NCBI RefSeq assembly: GCF_030815975.1
Contig: NZ_JAUSXL010000002.1
Location: 2,356,001-2,420,000 of the forward strand
Source: Variovorax paradoxus
GTDB lineage: Bacteria; Pseudomonadota; Gammaproteobacteria; Burkholderiales; Burkholderiaceae_C
Length of the DNA: 64,000 bases
Reading direction: 5' to 3'
A program made the position numbers and the translations under genes. Below are positions 24,063 to 33,103 of the stretch, one piece after another. The notes under the pieces were generated by a model. That model did no database searches, was not told the origin of the DNA, and saw only the letters and a program-made list of their open reading frames with translations. Positions within the stretch are counted from its first letter, which is position 1; the number at the start of each line of letters is the position of its first letter.

Positions 24063-25202
24063 TCAGCGCACGAAGCGGCCTTCGGGCGTCACGCGCACCA
24101 TTTCGATGAACTGCGAGCCGGTGGTGCTGCCGGTCGAGAAATCGATGTCCATGCCGGCCAGGCGCAGCTTGAGTGCGCGCAGCGTCGCGTGCAGGCGCGC
24201 GCGCGTCAGGTCGCGCCCGGTGCGCTTGATCGCCTCGATCATCACCAGCGCGTTCAGGTAGCCCTCGAAGCTGCCGTAGCCCACCGGCACCTGCGCGCGA
24301 TCGGCCAGCCGGCGATAGTCGCGCGTGACGACTTCCACCTCGCCCCAGGGGTAGGGCGTGACCTGCGAGATGGCCAGCCCGCCCGCCTGCAGCGGAACCA
24401 CCCTGGCCGTGACTTCGCCCGAGACCACCGACATGCCATAGAACATCGGCTTGCTGCCGGCGGCGTACATGGCCTTGATCACCTCGCCGGTCACGGTGCC
24501 GGCCAGGTACATCAGAACGGCCTGGGGCTGGCTGTCGGCGAGTGTCTTGCCGGCGGCGGCGGAGGTCGAGCCGTCCCCCTTCACCGCGACCACCGCGCTC
24601 GGCGCCAGCTTGCGGGTGGCCATGGCCGCCTCGATCAGCTTCACCGCCTCGACGCCGCCGGGGTTGTCCAGGTGGGCGATCGCGATCTTGTTCACGCCGA
24701 TGGTGGCCAGGTGCTCGACCAGCGCCTGCGCCTCGCGCGCATTGCTGGCGCGCACGAAGTAGGCCGAGCCCGCCACGCGTTCGCGCGCGCTGTCGCCCAC
24801 GCCGTAGCCGCCGACGCTGGGCGCGCCGCTTTGCTGCAGCAGCTTGGCCGCAGCGGACGTGGTGCCCGAGCCCACGCAGCCGAAGAATGCGAACACGCGG
24901 TGGTCGCTCAGCAGCTTGCCGTAGTTCTCGAGCGCCTTCTCGGGCTTGAGCTCGTCGTCCAGCGCCACCAGCTTGATCTTGCGGCCGCCCACGCCGCCCT
25001 GTTCATTGATGGCATCGAAGGCCAGGCCGGCGCCGTTGTGCACGACCTTGATCTGCGAGCCGAGCGGGCCGCTCAGCACGGCCGAGCTGCCGAGCACGAT
25101 CTCGCTGTCGCTCACCCCGGCCTCGGCGGCTTGCGCGGAGGAGAGATGGGCCAGGCCCGCTGCGAAAACCGCCGTTCCGGCGACAAAACTTCTGCGTTGC
25201 AT
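24063..25202 (-). CDS. Branched-chain amino acid-type ABC transporter substrate-binding protein
   Basis: Periplasmic LivJ/LivK-like receptor of about 379 residues. The start at 25202 gives a twin-arginine-like signal MQRRSFVAGTAVFAAGLAHL with cleavage near AQAA; upstream in-frame ATG (25211) and TTG (25229) are possible but would spoil the signal peptide. The mature protein begins SDSEIVLGSSAVLSGPLG. No permease or ATPase genes are adjacent, so it is an orphan receptor. The ligand could be an amino acid, amide or aromatic acid. The AT-rich region upstream carries a 10-bp tandem repeat. Confidence 0.88.
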   Translation of the reverse strand: MQRRSFVAGTAVFAAGLAHLSSAQAAEAGVSDSEIVLGSSAVLSGPLGSQIKVVHNGAGLAFDAINEQGGVGGRKIKLVALDDELKPEKALENYGKLLSDHRVFAFFGCVGSGTTSAAAKLLQQSGAPSVGGYGVGDSARERVAGSAYFVRASNAREAQALVEHLATIGVNKIAIAHLDNPGGVEAVKLIEAAMATRKLAPSAVVAVKGDGSTSAAAGKTLADSQPQAVLMYLAGTVTGEVIKAMYAAGSKPMFYGMSVVSGEVTARVVPLQAGGLAISQVTPYPWGEVEVVTRDYRRLADRAQVPVGYGSFEGYLNALVMIEAIKRTGRDLTRARLHATLRALKLRLAGMDIDFSTGSTTGSQFIEMVRVTPEGRFVR

Positions 25203-25220
25203 GAAACCCATCCCATCATT

Positions 25221-25240
25221 AGCTAACAAATGCTAACAAT
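25221..25240. promoter_or_regulatory. Tandem 10-bp repeat upstream of the ABC receptor gene
   Basis: AGCTAACAAA followed directly by TGCTAACAAT: two copies of GCTAACAA exactly 10 bp (one helical turn) apart, in a stretch far more AT-rich than its surroundings. The position immediately upstream of the receptor gene suggests a binding site or promoter element. Confidence 0.4.
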
Positions 25241-25280
25241 TAGAAACGATGGGTGCTAAAGTATTACTAAGTGCTTACCC

Positions 25281-26759
25281 TTATTTTGCTGGCTGCCGAA
25301 GCTGCCAGGCCGCGCAGATGGCCAGCGCGCACAGCCCGGCCAGCATCAGGAACACTTCGTCGAAGGCCGCCAGCCGCGCCGGGCTGCTCGCGGCATTGGC
25401 CAGCGAATCGCCGTGCGCCGCCAGGCGCCACTCGAGCATGATGGCGCACAGGCTCACGCCGGCCGCGCCGCCCAGCATGCGCAGGAAGTTGATGGCGCTG
25501 GCGCCCTGCGGAATCAGCGGCTTGGCCAGCGGCCGCATCGATCCGAGGTTGAGCGAGGGCAGGATGAAGCCGAGTCCGATGCGCCCGATGATCGCGAACG
25601 CCACCAGCAGCCAGAGCGCGCTGTCGAGCCGGAGCACCACCATCAGCGCAAAGGAAGCCGCCAGCAGCACCAGCCCGATGCTCACCAGCATCCACGTCGG
25701 CTGCCGGTCGGCCAGCCGGCCCACGCCCGCAATGGTCAGGGCCAGCACGATGCCGGCGGGCAGCAGGATGGTGCCCACGTGCGATGCAGACAACTGCAGC
25801 CCGACCTGCATGTACACCGGCAGCAGGTAAGTGGAGCCGAACAGCGCCGTGCCGTAGATGAAGGCGACCACGCTGCCCATGGCGAACTGGCGGTACTGGA
25901 ACAATCCCAGGTTCATCAGCGGTTCGCCGCCGCCCGCCGCATAGCGGCGCTGCCACCACACGAAGGCGGCAAAGGCCAGCAGCGCGGCCGCCAGCAGCAG
26001 GCCGGCCTGCACCGGCGAATCGCCGCGCAGCTCGACCAGCCCGTTCAGCAGGCTGAGCGTGCCCACGGTGCCCAGTGCGAGGCCGCGCCAGTCGAGCCCG
26101 CTGCCGCGCGTGGCCGCCACGCCGCCGGGCGCCGTGGTGGGCACGAACCTGTAGGCCAGCCAGAGCGAGGCCAGGCAGAACGGCACCACCATGAAGAAGA
26201 TCGAGCGCCAGCCGAACAGGTCGACCAGCACGCCGCCGATGCTCGGGCCGATGGCCGGCGCCAGCACCACGCCCATGCCGAAGATGCCGCTGGCCCGCCC
26301 CTGCTCGTGCGGCTCGAAGGCGCGCAGGATGATGATGGCCGGAATCGGCTGCACCACCCCCGCCGCCAGCCCTTCGGCCACGCGCGCCAGCAGCACCAGC
26401 GAGAAGTTGTTGGCCAGCCCGCCCGCAATGCCGCCCGCGAGCAGCAGCACCATGGTGCCCACGTAGGTGCGCCGGTAGCCGTAGCGCGACAGCAACCACG
26501 GCGTGGTCAGCATCGAGACCGTCATGGCCACCATGAAGCCCGAGCTCACCCACTGTGCGCGCTCCTGGCCCAGCGAGAAATGGTGGCTCATGCCCGGGAT
26601 CGCGACGTTGACGATGGTCGAGGACATGATCGATGCCATCACGCCCACCATCACCGAAAGCAGCAGGTACCAGCGGTAGCGCGGGCCGTAGCGTTCGCGC
26701 AGGGTGCCGATGGAGGGCGGGGCCGGCGAGGCGGTTTCTGGCGTGGGAGTGGTGGTCAT
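25281..26759 (-). CDS. DHA2-family MFS efflux transporter (EmrB/QacA type)
   Basis: Proton-driven drug exporter of 492 residues with about 14 predicted membrane segments. MASIMSSTIVNVAIPGMSHH (helix 1) and FMVAMTVSMLTTPWLLSRYG are typical of EmrB/QacA proteins. It starts at 26759 with a Thr/Pro-rich cytoplasmic tail. No EmrA-like membrane-fusion partner or regulator is adjacent, so the substrate is unknown. Its end is 51 bp before the AT-rich repeat region of the ABC receptor gene. Confidence 0.92.
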   Translation of the reverse strand: MTTTPTPETASPAPPSIGTLRERYGPRYRWYLLLSVMVGVMASIMSSTIVNVAIPGMSHHFSLGQERAQWVSSGFMVAMTVSMLTTPWLLSRYGYRRTYVGTMVLLLAGGIAGGLANNFSLVLLARVAEGLAAGVVQPIPAIIILRAFEPHEQGRASGIFGMGVVLAPAIGPSIGGVLVDLFGWRSIFFMVVPFCLASLWLAYRFVPTTAPGGVAATRGSGLDWRGLALGTVGTLSLLNGLVELRGDSPVQAGLLLAAALLAFAAFVWWQRRYAAGGGEPLMNLGLFQYRQFAMGSVVAFIYGTALFGSTYLLPVYMQVGLQLSASHVGTILLPAGIVLALTIAGVGRLADRQPTWMLVSIGLVLLAASFALMVVLRLDSALWLLVAFAIIGRIGLGFILPSLNLGSMRPLAKPLIPQGASAINFLRMLGGAAGVSLCAIMLEWRLAAHGDSLANAASSPARLAAFDEVFLMLAGLCALAICAAWQLRQPAK

Positions 26760-26891
26760 GGGCGGTGGCCCCGGCTTTTTTTCGATGCGGGCCCGTCGTC
26801 CTACAAGCATATCGGGCTTTGCTCGGCGGGGCCGGCGCCTGCGCGTCCCACAATGCACCGCTGTGCCGCGCTGCCTTTCCAGAACAACGAA

Positions 26892-28289
26892 ATGAATACG
26901 CCACCCGACCCAGCCGGCGCTCCCGAGCCGGGCGCGCCCTCCCACCTTGCCTCCGAACTCGCGGCGCCGACGGTCAGCCGCGCCTACCGCTGCCAGTGCG
27001 GCCGGCCGGTGTTCCTGCGCAACAGCCAGTGCCTGGCCTGCCGCACGCCGCTGGGCTATGTGATCGAGCGCCTGGGCGTCGTGCCGCTGGCACCCGTCGA
27101 GCCCGACAAGGCCGAAAAGACGGAAGACAAGGCCCCACAGGCGCTGGAAGAGGCCGAAGGCGGCGCCGAGCCCGAACAGCTCTTCACCGTGTTCGGCAAC
27201 CCCGACGGCCGGACCTACCGCCGCTGCGCCAACCTCATGACTGCCGCCAGCTGCAACTGGATGGTGCCGGCCCCGCGCGAGGGCGACGACCCGTCGTTCA
27301 ACACCGACGGCCTCGCGCCCGGCTATTGCCTGGCCTGCAGCGTCACCCGCACCATTCCTGATCTGTCGGTGGAGAGCAATGGCGAACTCTGGCGCAAGCT
27401 CGAGCATGCGAAGCGCCGGCTCATCTCGCAGCTGCTCGCGCTCGGGCTGCCGGTGGTCAGCCGCCATGCCGATCCGGTGCACGGGCTGGCTTTCGACTTT
27501 CTCGGCAACATGCCGGGCGGCCCGCATGTGATGACCGGGCATGAACAGGGCGTGATCACCCTCAACGCCGAAGAGGCCGAGGATGCAGTGCGCGAGCGCA
27601 TCCGGGCCGAAATGCGCGAGCCCTACCGAACGCTGCTCGGGCATTTCCGCCACGAGGTCGGCCACTATTACTGGGACCTGCTGGTGCAGCCCACGCCGTG
27701 GATCGACGAGTTCCGTGCGCTCTTCGGCGACGAGCGCGCCGACTACGCCGCGGCGCTGCAGCGGCACTACGAACAGGGCCCGCCGCCCGACTGGGCCAAC
27801 CGCTTCGTGAGCAGCTACGCAAGCATGCATCCCTGGGAAGACTGGGCCGAAACCTGGGCCCACTACCTGCACATGGCCGACACCGCCGACACGGCCATGA
27901 GCTTTGGGGTGGACGCCACCAACGTCGAGCTCGCGAGCGACCTGTTCACCACGGAAGACCTGTGGCAGCCCGGGCACCCCGGCGCCGCCAAGTTCCTGGA
28001 CTTTCTCAACGGCTGGGTGCTGCTCACCAACGTGCTCAACGAGCTGTCGCGCAGCATGGGGCAGCCCGACTACTACCCCTTCGTGCTGCCGCGCGTGGCC
28101 GTCGGCAAGCTGCAGTTCATCCATTGCGTGATCACGCAGCAGCGCGACAGCACGGTATCGGCGGCGGCGTCGCCCGGCGTGCCGCTGCCGCCGGTTTCCA
28201 GGGCTTGCGCACCTGCGCCGGCTTCCGTCACGGCGCCAACGCAGATGCAGCAGGCCCAAAGCCAGCAGCAGAGCGCGATTCAGTCCTGA
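26892..28289 (+). CDS. Putative zinc-binding metallopeptidase with zinc ribbon
   Basis: Protein of 465 residues. An N-terminal zinc ribbon (Cys34, Cys36, Cys47, Cys50) precedes a Glu/Lys-rich linker, a second Cys group (CANLMTAASCNWMV and YCLACS) and a gluzincin-type motif HEVGHYYWD with His254, Glu255 and His258. A downstream EDWAETWAHYLHM block could supply further metal ligands. This is the widespread putative zinc-binding metallopeptidase family (COG4307-like) of unknown physiological substrate. It starts at 26892, downstream of a CACAAT box (26849-26854). It ends convergently with the CWC gene (10-bp overlap). Confidence 0.82.
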   Translation: MNTPPDPAGAPEPGAPSHLASELAAPTVSRAYRCQCGRPVFLRNSQCLACRTPLGYVIERLGVVPLAPVEPDKAEKTEDKAPQALEEAEGGAEPEQLFTVFGNPDGRTYRRCANLMTAASCNWMVPAPREGDDPSFNTDGLAPGYCLACSVTRTIPDLSVESNGELWRKLEHAKRRLISQLLALGLPVVSRHADPVHGLAFDFLGNMPGGPHVMTGHEQGVITLNAEEAEDAVRERIRAEMREPYRTLLGHFRHEVGHYYWDLLVQPTPWIDEFRALFGDERADYAAALQRHYEQGPPPDWANRFVSSYASMHPWEDWAETWAHYLHMADTADTAMSFGVDATNVELASDLFTTEDLWQPGHPGAAKFLDFLNGWVLLTNVLNELSRSMGQPDYYPFVLPRVAVGKLQFIHCVITQQRDSTVSAAASPGVPLPPVSRACAPAPASVTAPTQMQQAQSQQQSAIQS

Positions 28290-28519
28290 CGAGGCGCGGC
28301 AGGCGTTCCCGCGGCGCAGCGGGCGCACATGCAGGCCTTGCCGCGCGATGCCTGGGGCAGGGCCGCGAACGGCGCCTTGCCGAAGTCGGCCGCCATGCAC
28401 CAGCAGGGCGGCTGCGGCTGGCCGGTTTCGCGCGCGGTTTCCATCGCGCAGCGGTTCCCTTCGCCGCACAGCGGGCAGCGTGTGGCGTCGATCGCGTCGA
28501 GGATGGCTGCCGTGGTCAT
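28280..28519 (-). CDS. Cysteine-rich CWC family protein
   Basis: Small 79-residue protein of the cysteine-rich CWC family, with CPLCGEGNRC at the N-terminus, the eponymous CWC (PPCWCMA) in the middle and CMCARC at the end, so probably zinc binding. The start overlaps the stop of the upstream phosphofructokinase gene as TGATG, which implies translational coupling. Function unknown. Confidence 0.85.
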   Translation of the reverse strand: MTTAAILDAIDATRCPLCGEGNRCAMETARETGQPQPPCWCMAADFGKAPFAALPQASRGKACMCARCAAGTPAAPRQD

Positions 28520-29775
28520 CAGGCGAGCTCGAAGGCCGGCAGCTTCTTCGGCACGGCCACGTTCCGCAACGTGGCGTACACCGGCAGGCCGTTGCGATAG
28601 GCCGGATAGTCCTCGCCCTCGATCAGCGGCAGCAGGTAGCGCCTGCACTTGTCGGTGATGCCCCAGCCGTCGTCCGAGATGAAGTCGCGCGGCATGGGCT
28701 TTTCGACGTTTGCCACCGCATCGAGCGGCGCACTGCCGATGGTGTAGATGTAGGGCGCATCGGAGCTGCGCTCGATGGTCGGCATCACCGCGTTGCGGCC
28801 TTCGAGCGCAAGCTCGACCGCGCGCTGCCCCAGCTCGTAGGCCTGCTTCACATCGGTGGCCGAGGCAATGTGCCGGGCCGCGCGCTGCAGGTAGTCGGCC
28901 ACGGCCCAGTGGAACTTGTGGCCCAGCGCATCCTTGACCATCTGCGCCACCACGGGCGCCGCGCCGCCGAGCTGCGCATGGCCGAACGCGTCGCGCGTGC
29001 CCTGCTCGGCCAGGAAGCTGCCGTCGGGATAGTGGCAGCCCTCGGACACTACCACCGAGCAGTAGCCGTGCTGCTTCACCAGCTCGTCGACGCGCGCGAG
29101 AAAACGCGCCTTGTCGAACTCGATCTCGGGGAACAGCACCACCACCGGAATGCCGTGGTCGGCCACCAGCCCGCCGGCCGCCGCGATCCAGCCCGCATGG
29201 CGCCCCATCACCTCGAGCACGAACACCTTGGTGGAGGTGGCCGCCATCGAGCGCACGTCGAACGAAGCCTCCAATGTGGACACCGCCACGTACTTGGCCA
29301 CCGAGCCGAAGCCGGGGCAGCAGTCGGTCAGCGGCAGGTCGTTGTCGATGGTCTTGGGCACGTGGATCGCCTGCAGCGGATAGCCGAGCGACTGCGACAG
29401 CTGGCTCACCTTGAAGCAGGTGTCGGCCGAATCGCCGCCGCCGTTGTAGAAGAAATAGCCGATGCCGTGCGCCTTGAACACCTCGATGAGGCGCTCATAC
29501 TCGCGCCGGTTCTTCTCGAGCGACTTGAGCTTGTAGCGGCACGAGCCGAAGGCGCCCGAGGGCGTGCTGCGCAGCGCCGCAATGGCCTCGGCCGGCTCGG
29601 CGCCGGTGTCGATGAGTTCCTCGGTCAGCGCGCCGATGATGCCGTTGCGCCCGGCGTAGAGCTTGCCGATGCGGTCCGGGTGTTTTCGTGCCGTCTCGAT
29701 CACGCCGCAGGCCGACGCATTGATGACCGAGGTGACGCCGCCCGACTGGGCGTAGAAGGCGTTGAGGATGGGCAT
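28519..29775 (-). CDS. pfp: 6-phosphofructokinase, probably PPi-dependent
   Basis: Phosphofructokinase-fold enzyme of 418 residues. It carries AQSGGVTSVINASACGVI for nucleotide/PPi binding, YNGGGDSADT where ATP-dependent enzymes have GGDGS, and the catalytic PKTIDNDL block. The Gly-Asp-Ser variation and the length (longer than the roughly 320-residue ATP-PfkA) point to the pyrophosphate-dependent, reversible class common in beta-proteobacteria. The start at 29775 (MPILNAFYAQSGG) has GGGAG upstream and is preferred over a TTG at 29799. It is coupled to the downstream CWC gene. PPi specificity is inferred. Confidence 0.9.
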   Translation of the reverse strand: MPILNAFYAQSGGVTSVINASACGVIETARKHPDRIGKLYAGRNGIIGALTEELIDTGAEPAEAIAALRSTPSGAFGSCRYKLKSLEKNRREYERLIEVFKAHGIGYFFYNGGGDSADTCFKVSQLSQSLGYPLQAIHVPKTIDNDLPLTDCCPGFGSVAKYVAVSTLEASFDVRSMAATSTKVFVLEVMGRHAGWIAAAGGLVADHGIPVVVLFPEIEFDKARFLARVDELVKQHGYCSVVVSEGCHYPDGSFLAEQGTRDAFGHAQLGGAAPVVAQMVKDALGHKFHWAVADYLQRAARHIASATDVKQAYELGQRAVELALEGRNAVMPTIERSSDAPYIYTIGSAPLDAVANVEKPMPRDFISDDGWGITDKCRRYLLPLIEGEDYPAYRNGLPVYATLRNVAVPKKLPAFELA

Positions 29776-29821
29776 GCGGCCATTCTCCCGCAGGCTCAAG
29801 TCGGGCGCCAGTGGCCCTGTT

Positions 29822-30985
29822 TCAGCGCCCGCCGAGGCCCATCGCGCGCGTGATCACTTCCTTCATGATCTCGTTCGTGCCGCCATAGATGCGCTGCACC
29901 CGCGCGTCGGCATACGCGCGCGTGATGGGGTATTCCCACATGTAGCCGTAGCCGCCGTGCAGCTGCACGCAGGCATCCATCACCTTGCACTGCAGGTCGG
30001 TGGTCCAGTACTTGGCCATGCTGGCCGTGGCGGTATCGAGCTTTTCGGCCATCAGCAGCTCGATGCACTTGTCGACGAACACCTGCGCCACCTGAACCTC
30101 GGTCTGCAGCTCGGCGAGCTGGTAGCGCGTGTTCTGGTAGGGGGAAACGGGCTGGCCGAACACCTTGCGTTCCTTCACGTAGGCCACGGTCTGGTCGATG
30201 GCGGCCTGCGATGCGGCCACCGCGCTGATCGCGATCTGCAGCCGCTCCCACGGCAGCTGCTCCATCAGGCAGGCGAAGCCGCGGTTCAGCTGCGCGGCAT
30301 CGCCGAGCAATGCATCGGCCGGCAGCCGCACGTCGTTGAAGAACAGTTCGGAGGTGTCCTGCGCCTTCAGCCCCAGCTTCTTGAGCCGCTTGCCCTTCTC
30401 GAAGCCCGGCATGCCCCGTTCGATCAGGAACAGGCTGGTGCCTTTGGCGCCCGCGGCCGGATCGGTCTTGGTCACCACGATCACCAGGTCGGCATGCCAG
30501 CCGTTGGTGATGAAGGTCTTGCTGCCGTTGAGCAGGTAGCTGCCGTCGGTCTGCTGCAGCGCACTGGTCTTGACCGCCTGCAGGTCGCTGCCCGCGCCGG
30601 GCTCGCTCATCGCGATGGCGCCGACCATCTCGCCGCTCGCGAGCTTGGGCAGGTAGCGCTGCTTCTGCGCCTCGGTGCCGTAGCGCAGGATGTAGGGCGC
30701 GACGATCTCGCTGTGCAGACCGAAGCCGATGCCCGTGAAACCGCGTGCCCAGAGCTCCTCGAACTGGATCACCGAATAGAGCAGGTCGGCGCCCGCGCCG
30801 CCGTAGGCCTCGGGCAGCGCCATGCAGAGAAAGCTGTTTTCGCCGGCCTTGGTCCACACGGCGCGGTCCACGTAGCCCTGGTCTTCCCAGGCCTCGTGGA
30901 AGGGCGCGATCTCCTTGTCCATGAAGCGGCGGAAGCTGTCGCGGAAGGCCTCGTGGTCGGCGCTGAAAAGCGTGCGTTCGATCAT
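29822..30985 (-). CDS. Acyl-CoA dehydrogenase (long-chain-type active site)
   Basis: FAD-dependent dehydrogenase of 387 residues catalysing the first step of acyl-CoA beta-oxidation. The FAD/substrate block is MSEPGAGSDLQAVKT. The usual catalytic Glu of the IYEGT motif is Gly here (RIYGGTNEIMK); instead Glu247 in LPWERLQIA matches the alternative catalytic position of the long-chain/isovaleryl branch. It starts 4 bp after the enoyl-CoA hydratase stop, in the order thiolase-hydratase-dehydrogenase, clearly one operon. Chain-length specificity unknown. Confidence 0.93.
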   Translation of the reverse strand: MIERTLFSADHEAFRDSFRRFMDKEIAPFHEAWEDQGYVDRAVWTKAGENSFLCMALPEAYGGAGADLLYSVIQFEELWARGFTGIGFGLHSEIVAPYILRYGTEAQKQRYLPKLASGEMVGAIAMSEPGAGSDLQAVKTSALQQTDGSYLLNGSKTFITNGWHADLVIVVTKTDPAAGAKGTSLFLIERGMPGFEKGKRLKKLGLKAQDTSELFFNDVRLPADALLGDAAQLNRGFACLMEQLPWERLQIAISAVAASQAAIDQTVAYVKERKVFGQPVSPYQNTRYQLAELQTEVQVAQVFVDKCIELLMAEKLDTATASMAKYWTTDLQCKVMDACVQLHGGYGYMWEYPITRAYADARVQRIYGGTNEIMKEVITRAMGLGGR

Positions 30986-30989
30986 GGCC

Positions 30990-31796
30990 TCAGCGCCCGG
31001 GGAAGGTTGGAGGGCGTTTCTGCAGGAAGGCGCTCACGCCTTCGCGGAACGTGGGGCGGTCGATCAGTTCGCGCTGGCGCTCGCTTTCGTAGTGCAGCTG
31101 TTCGGCCAGCGTGTGGCGCTCGGCGGCCTCGAAGGCTTCGCGTGCCTCGACCACCGCATGCGCCGGCAGGCGGGCGAGCCGCTGCGCAATCGCGCGTGCT
31201 TCGTCGAGCAGCTGCTCGTCATCGGCGCAGGCCCAGATCAGGCCCCACTGCACCGCGCGAGCGGCACTCAGGCGCTCGTCGAGCAGCGCCATGCCCATGG
31301 CGCGCGCCTTGCCGGCGCGGCGCGGAATGGCCCAGGTGCAGCCCAGATCCGGCACGATGCCGAGCTTGGGCAGAAAGGGCAGGTAGAAATACGCGCTGCG
31401 CGCCGCAATCGTCACGTCGGCCGCCAGCGCCAGGCCCACGCCGGCTCCGGCCGCGGCCCCGTTGACCGCGGCAACCACCGGCACGGGCAGCGTACGCAGC
31501 GTCTCGATCAGCGGGTTGCTGAGCGACTGCATCCATTCGGCCGTCTGGTCGCCGAGCGACTTGCCTTCTTCGCCGGGTGCCATGGCGCTGAGGTCCGCGC
31601 CCACGCAAAAGGCCTTGCCGGCGCCGGTCAGGATCACGGCGCGCACCGCGCGGTCGTCCCGGATGCGCTCCAGCATGTCGCGCAGTTCGATCTGCAGTTC
31701 GCGCGCAATCGGGTTGAGCTTGGCCGGCAGGTTCAGCGTGAGCGTGGCGATGCCGTCGGCCAGCTCGTAGAGCACGCAAGGCTGCTGCGAAGCCAT
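30990..31796 (-). CDS. Enoyl-CoA hydratase/isomerase family protein
   Basis: Crotonase-fold enzyme of 268 residues. The oxyanion-hole and active-site regions are visible in GKAFCVGADLSAM and AAVNGAAAGAGVGLALAADV; the position of the usual first catalytic Glu is less clear, so isomerase activity is possible. The ATG at 31796 overlaps the thiolase stop as TGATG. Middle gene of the thiolase-hydratase-acyl-CoA dehydrogenase operon, likely degrading an acyl-CoA. Confidence 0.92.
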   Translation of the reverse strand: MASQQPCVLYELADGIATLTLNLPAKLNPIARELQIELRDMLERIRDDRAVRAVILTGAGKAFCVGADLSAMAPGEEGKSLGDQTAEWMQSLSNPLIETLRTLPVPVVAAVNGAAAGAGVGLALAADVTIAARSAYFYLPFLPKLGIVPDLGCTWAIPRRAGKARAMGMALLDERLSAARAVQWGLIWACADDEQLLDEARAIAQRLARLPAHAVVEAREAFEAAERHTLAEQLHYESERQRELIDRPTFREGVSAFLQKRPPTFPGR

Positions 31797-32974
31797 CAGA
31801 GCCTTTCCACGATGGTGACGTTGGCCATGCCTCCGCCTTCGCACATCGTCTGCAGGCCGTAGCGCTTGCCGCGCCGGCCGAGTGCGTGGACCAGCGTGGC
31901 CATGAGCTTGGTGCCCGAGGCGCCCAGCGGATGGCCGAGCGCAATCGCGCCGCCGTTCACGTTGAGCCGCGCGGGGTCGGCGTCCAGCGCCTCCAGCCAC
32001 GCGATGGGCACGGGTGCGAAGGCTTCGTTCACTTCATAGAGGTCGATGTCCTGGATGCGCATGCCGGCTTTCTTCAACGCACGCAGCGTGGCGGGCAGCG
32101 GCGCCTCCAGCATGATGACCGGGTCGTGCCCCATCACGCTCATGTGGTGGATGCGCGCGAGCGGCTTCACGCCCAGGGCCTTGAGGCCGCGTTCGTTCAC
32201 CACCAGCACGCCGCTCGCGCCATCGCAGATCTGGCTCGCGGTGGCCGCGGTGCAGCGTCCGCCCTCGGCAATCAGCTTGACGCCCGCGATGCCTTCGAGC
32301 GTGGCATCGAAGCGGATGCCTTCGTCCACCGTGTGCAGCTCGCCCGTGCCGCTGCCGTCGGCCTGCAGGATCTCGATGGGCACGATCTCGTCGTCGAACG
32401 CGCCCGTGCGGCTCGCGGCCATGGCGCGCCGGTGGCTTTCGAGCGCATAGCGGTCCAGCGCGTCCTTGTCGATGCCGTAGTTCTTCGCGATCATCTCGGC
32501 GCCCGCGAACTGGCTGAACTCCACGCCCGGGTAGCGCCTCTTCATGGCCGGGCTCATGTAGCCGCCCAGGCCTGCCTTGGCCGGCAGCGCATTGGGCGTG
32601 AACATCGGCACGCGCGTCATGCTTTCGACGCCGCCCGCAATCACCGCGTCCATGGCGCCCGACATCACGGCCTGCGCTGCGAAATGCAGCGCCTGCTGCG
32701 ACGAGCCGCACTGCCGGTCGACCGAAGTGCCCGGCACCGACTCGGGCAGCTTCGACGCCAGCACGGCATTGCGCGCGACGTTGGTGGCCTGCTCGCCCAC
32801 CTGGCTCACGCAGCCGAGGATCACGTCCTCCACCGCGGCTGGGTCGATGCCGCTCCTTGCCACCAATGCGTCGATCACCTGCGCCGCCAGGTCGGCCGGA
32901 TGCCAGCCTGCGAGCTTGCCGCCGCGCCGTCCGCCGGCCGTGCGTGCGGCGGCCACGATGTATGCCTCTGCCAT
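31796..32974 (-). CDS. Acetyl-CoA C-acyltransferase (thiolase)
   Basis: Thiolase of 392 residues with all three catalytic elements: Cys89 in [11 protein letters not shown], His in [14 protein letters not shown] and Cys in MCEGGGMAN. The start at 32974 is chosen because AGAGGG lies 8 nt upstream; the ATG at 32980 would leave only 2 nt of spacing. First gene of the beta-oxidation-like operon. An intrinsic terminator at 33022-33047 isolates it from the DUF2917 gene upstream, so its promoter should lie in 32975-33021. Confidence 0.94.
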   Translation of the reverse strand: MAEAYIVAAARTAGGRRGGKLAGWHPADLAAQVIDALVARSGIDPAAVEDVILGCVSQVGEQATNVARNAVLASKLPESVPGTSVDRQCGSSQQALHFAAQAVMSGAMDAVIAGGVESMTRVPMFTPNALPAKAGLGGYMSPAMKRRYPGVEFSQFAGAEMIAKNYGIDKDALDRYALESHRRAMAASRTGAFDDEIVPIEILQADGSGTGELHTVDEGIRFDATLEGIAGVKLIAEGGRCTAATASQICDGASGVLVVNERGLKALGVKPLARIHHMSVMGHDPVIMLEAPLPATLRALKKAGMRIQDIDLYEVNEAFAPVPIAWLEALDADPARLNVNGGAIALGHPLGASGTKLMATLVHALGRRGKRYGLQTMCEGGGMANVTIVERL

Positions 32975-33021
32975 GGTCATGTCCCTCTTGAAAAGAAAAC
33001 AGCGTGAACCGGGCACCCGAC

Positions 33022-33047
33022 GCAAAAAAGCCGCCCGTCACGGCGGC
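33022..33047 (-). terminator. Intrinsic terminator downstream of the DUF2917 gene
   Basis: Read on the minus strand: GCCGCC-GTGAC-GGGCGGC followed by TTTTTT. It ends transcription of the DUF2917 gene before the thiolase operon. Confidence 0.75.
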
Positions 33048-33103
33048 GGCGTTCGTTGCTTGGGAGGTCCATGCATCGAGGTTCGATGCCCGGCGCGCTC
33101 AGG

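Noticed and set aside
29875..30000. Loss of the catalytic Glu in acyl-CoA dehydrogenase as inactivation
   Set aside because: The alternative Glu247 of the long-chain class is present, so the enzyme is probably active.
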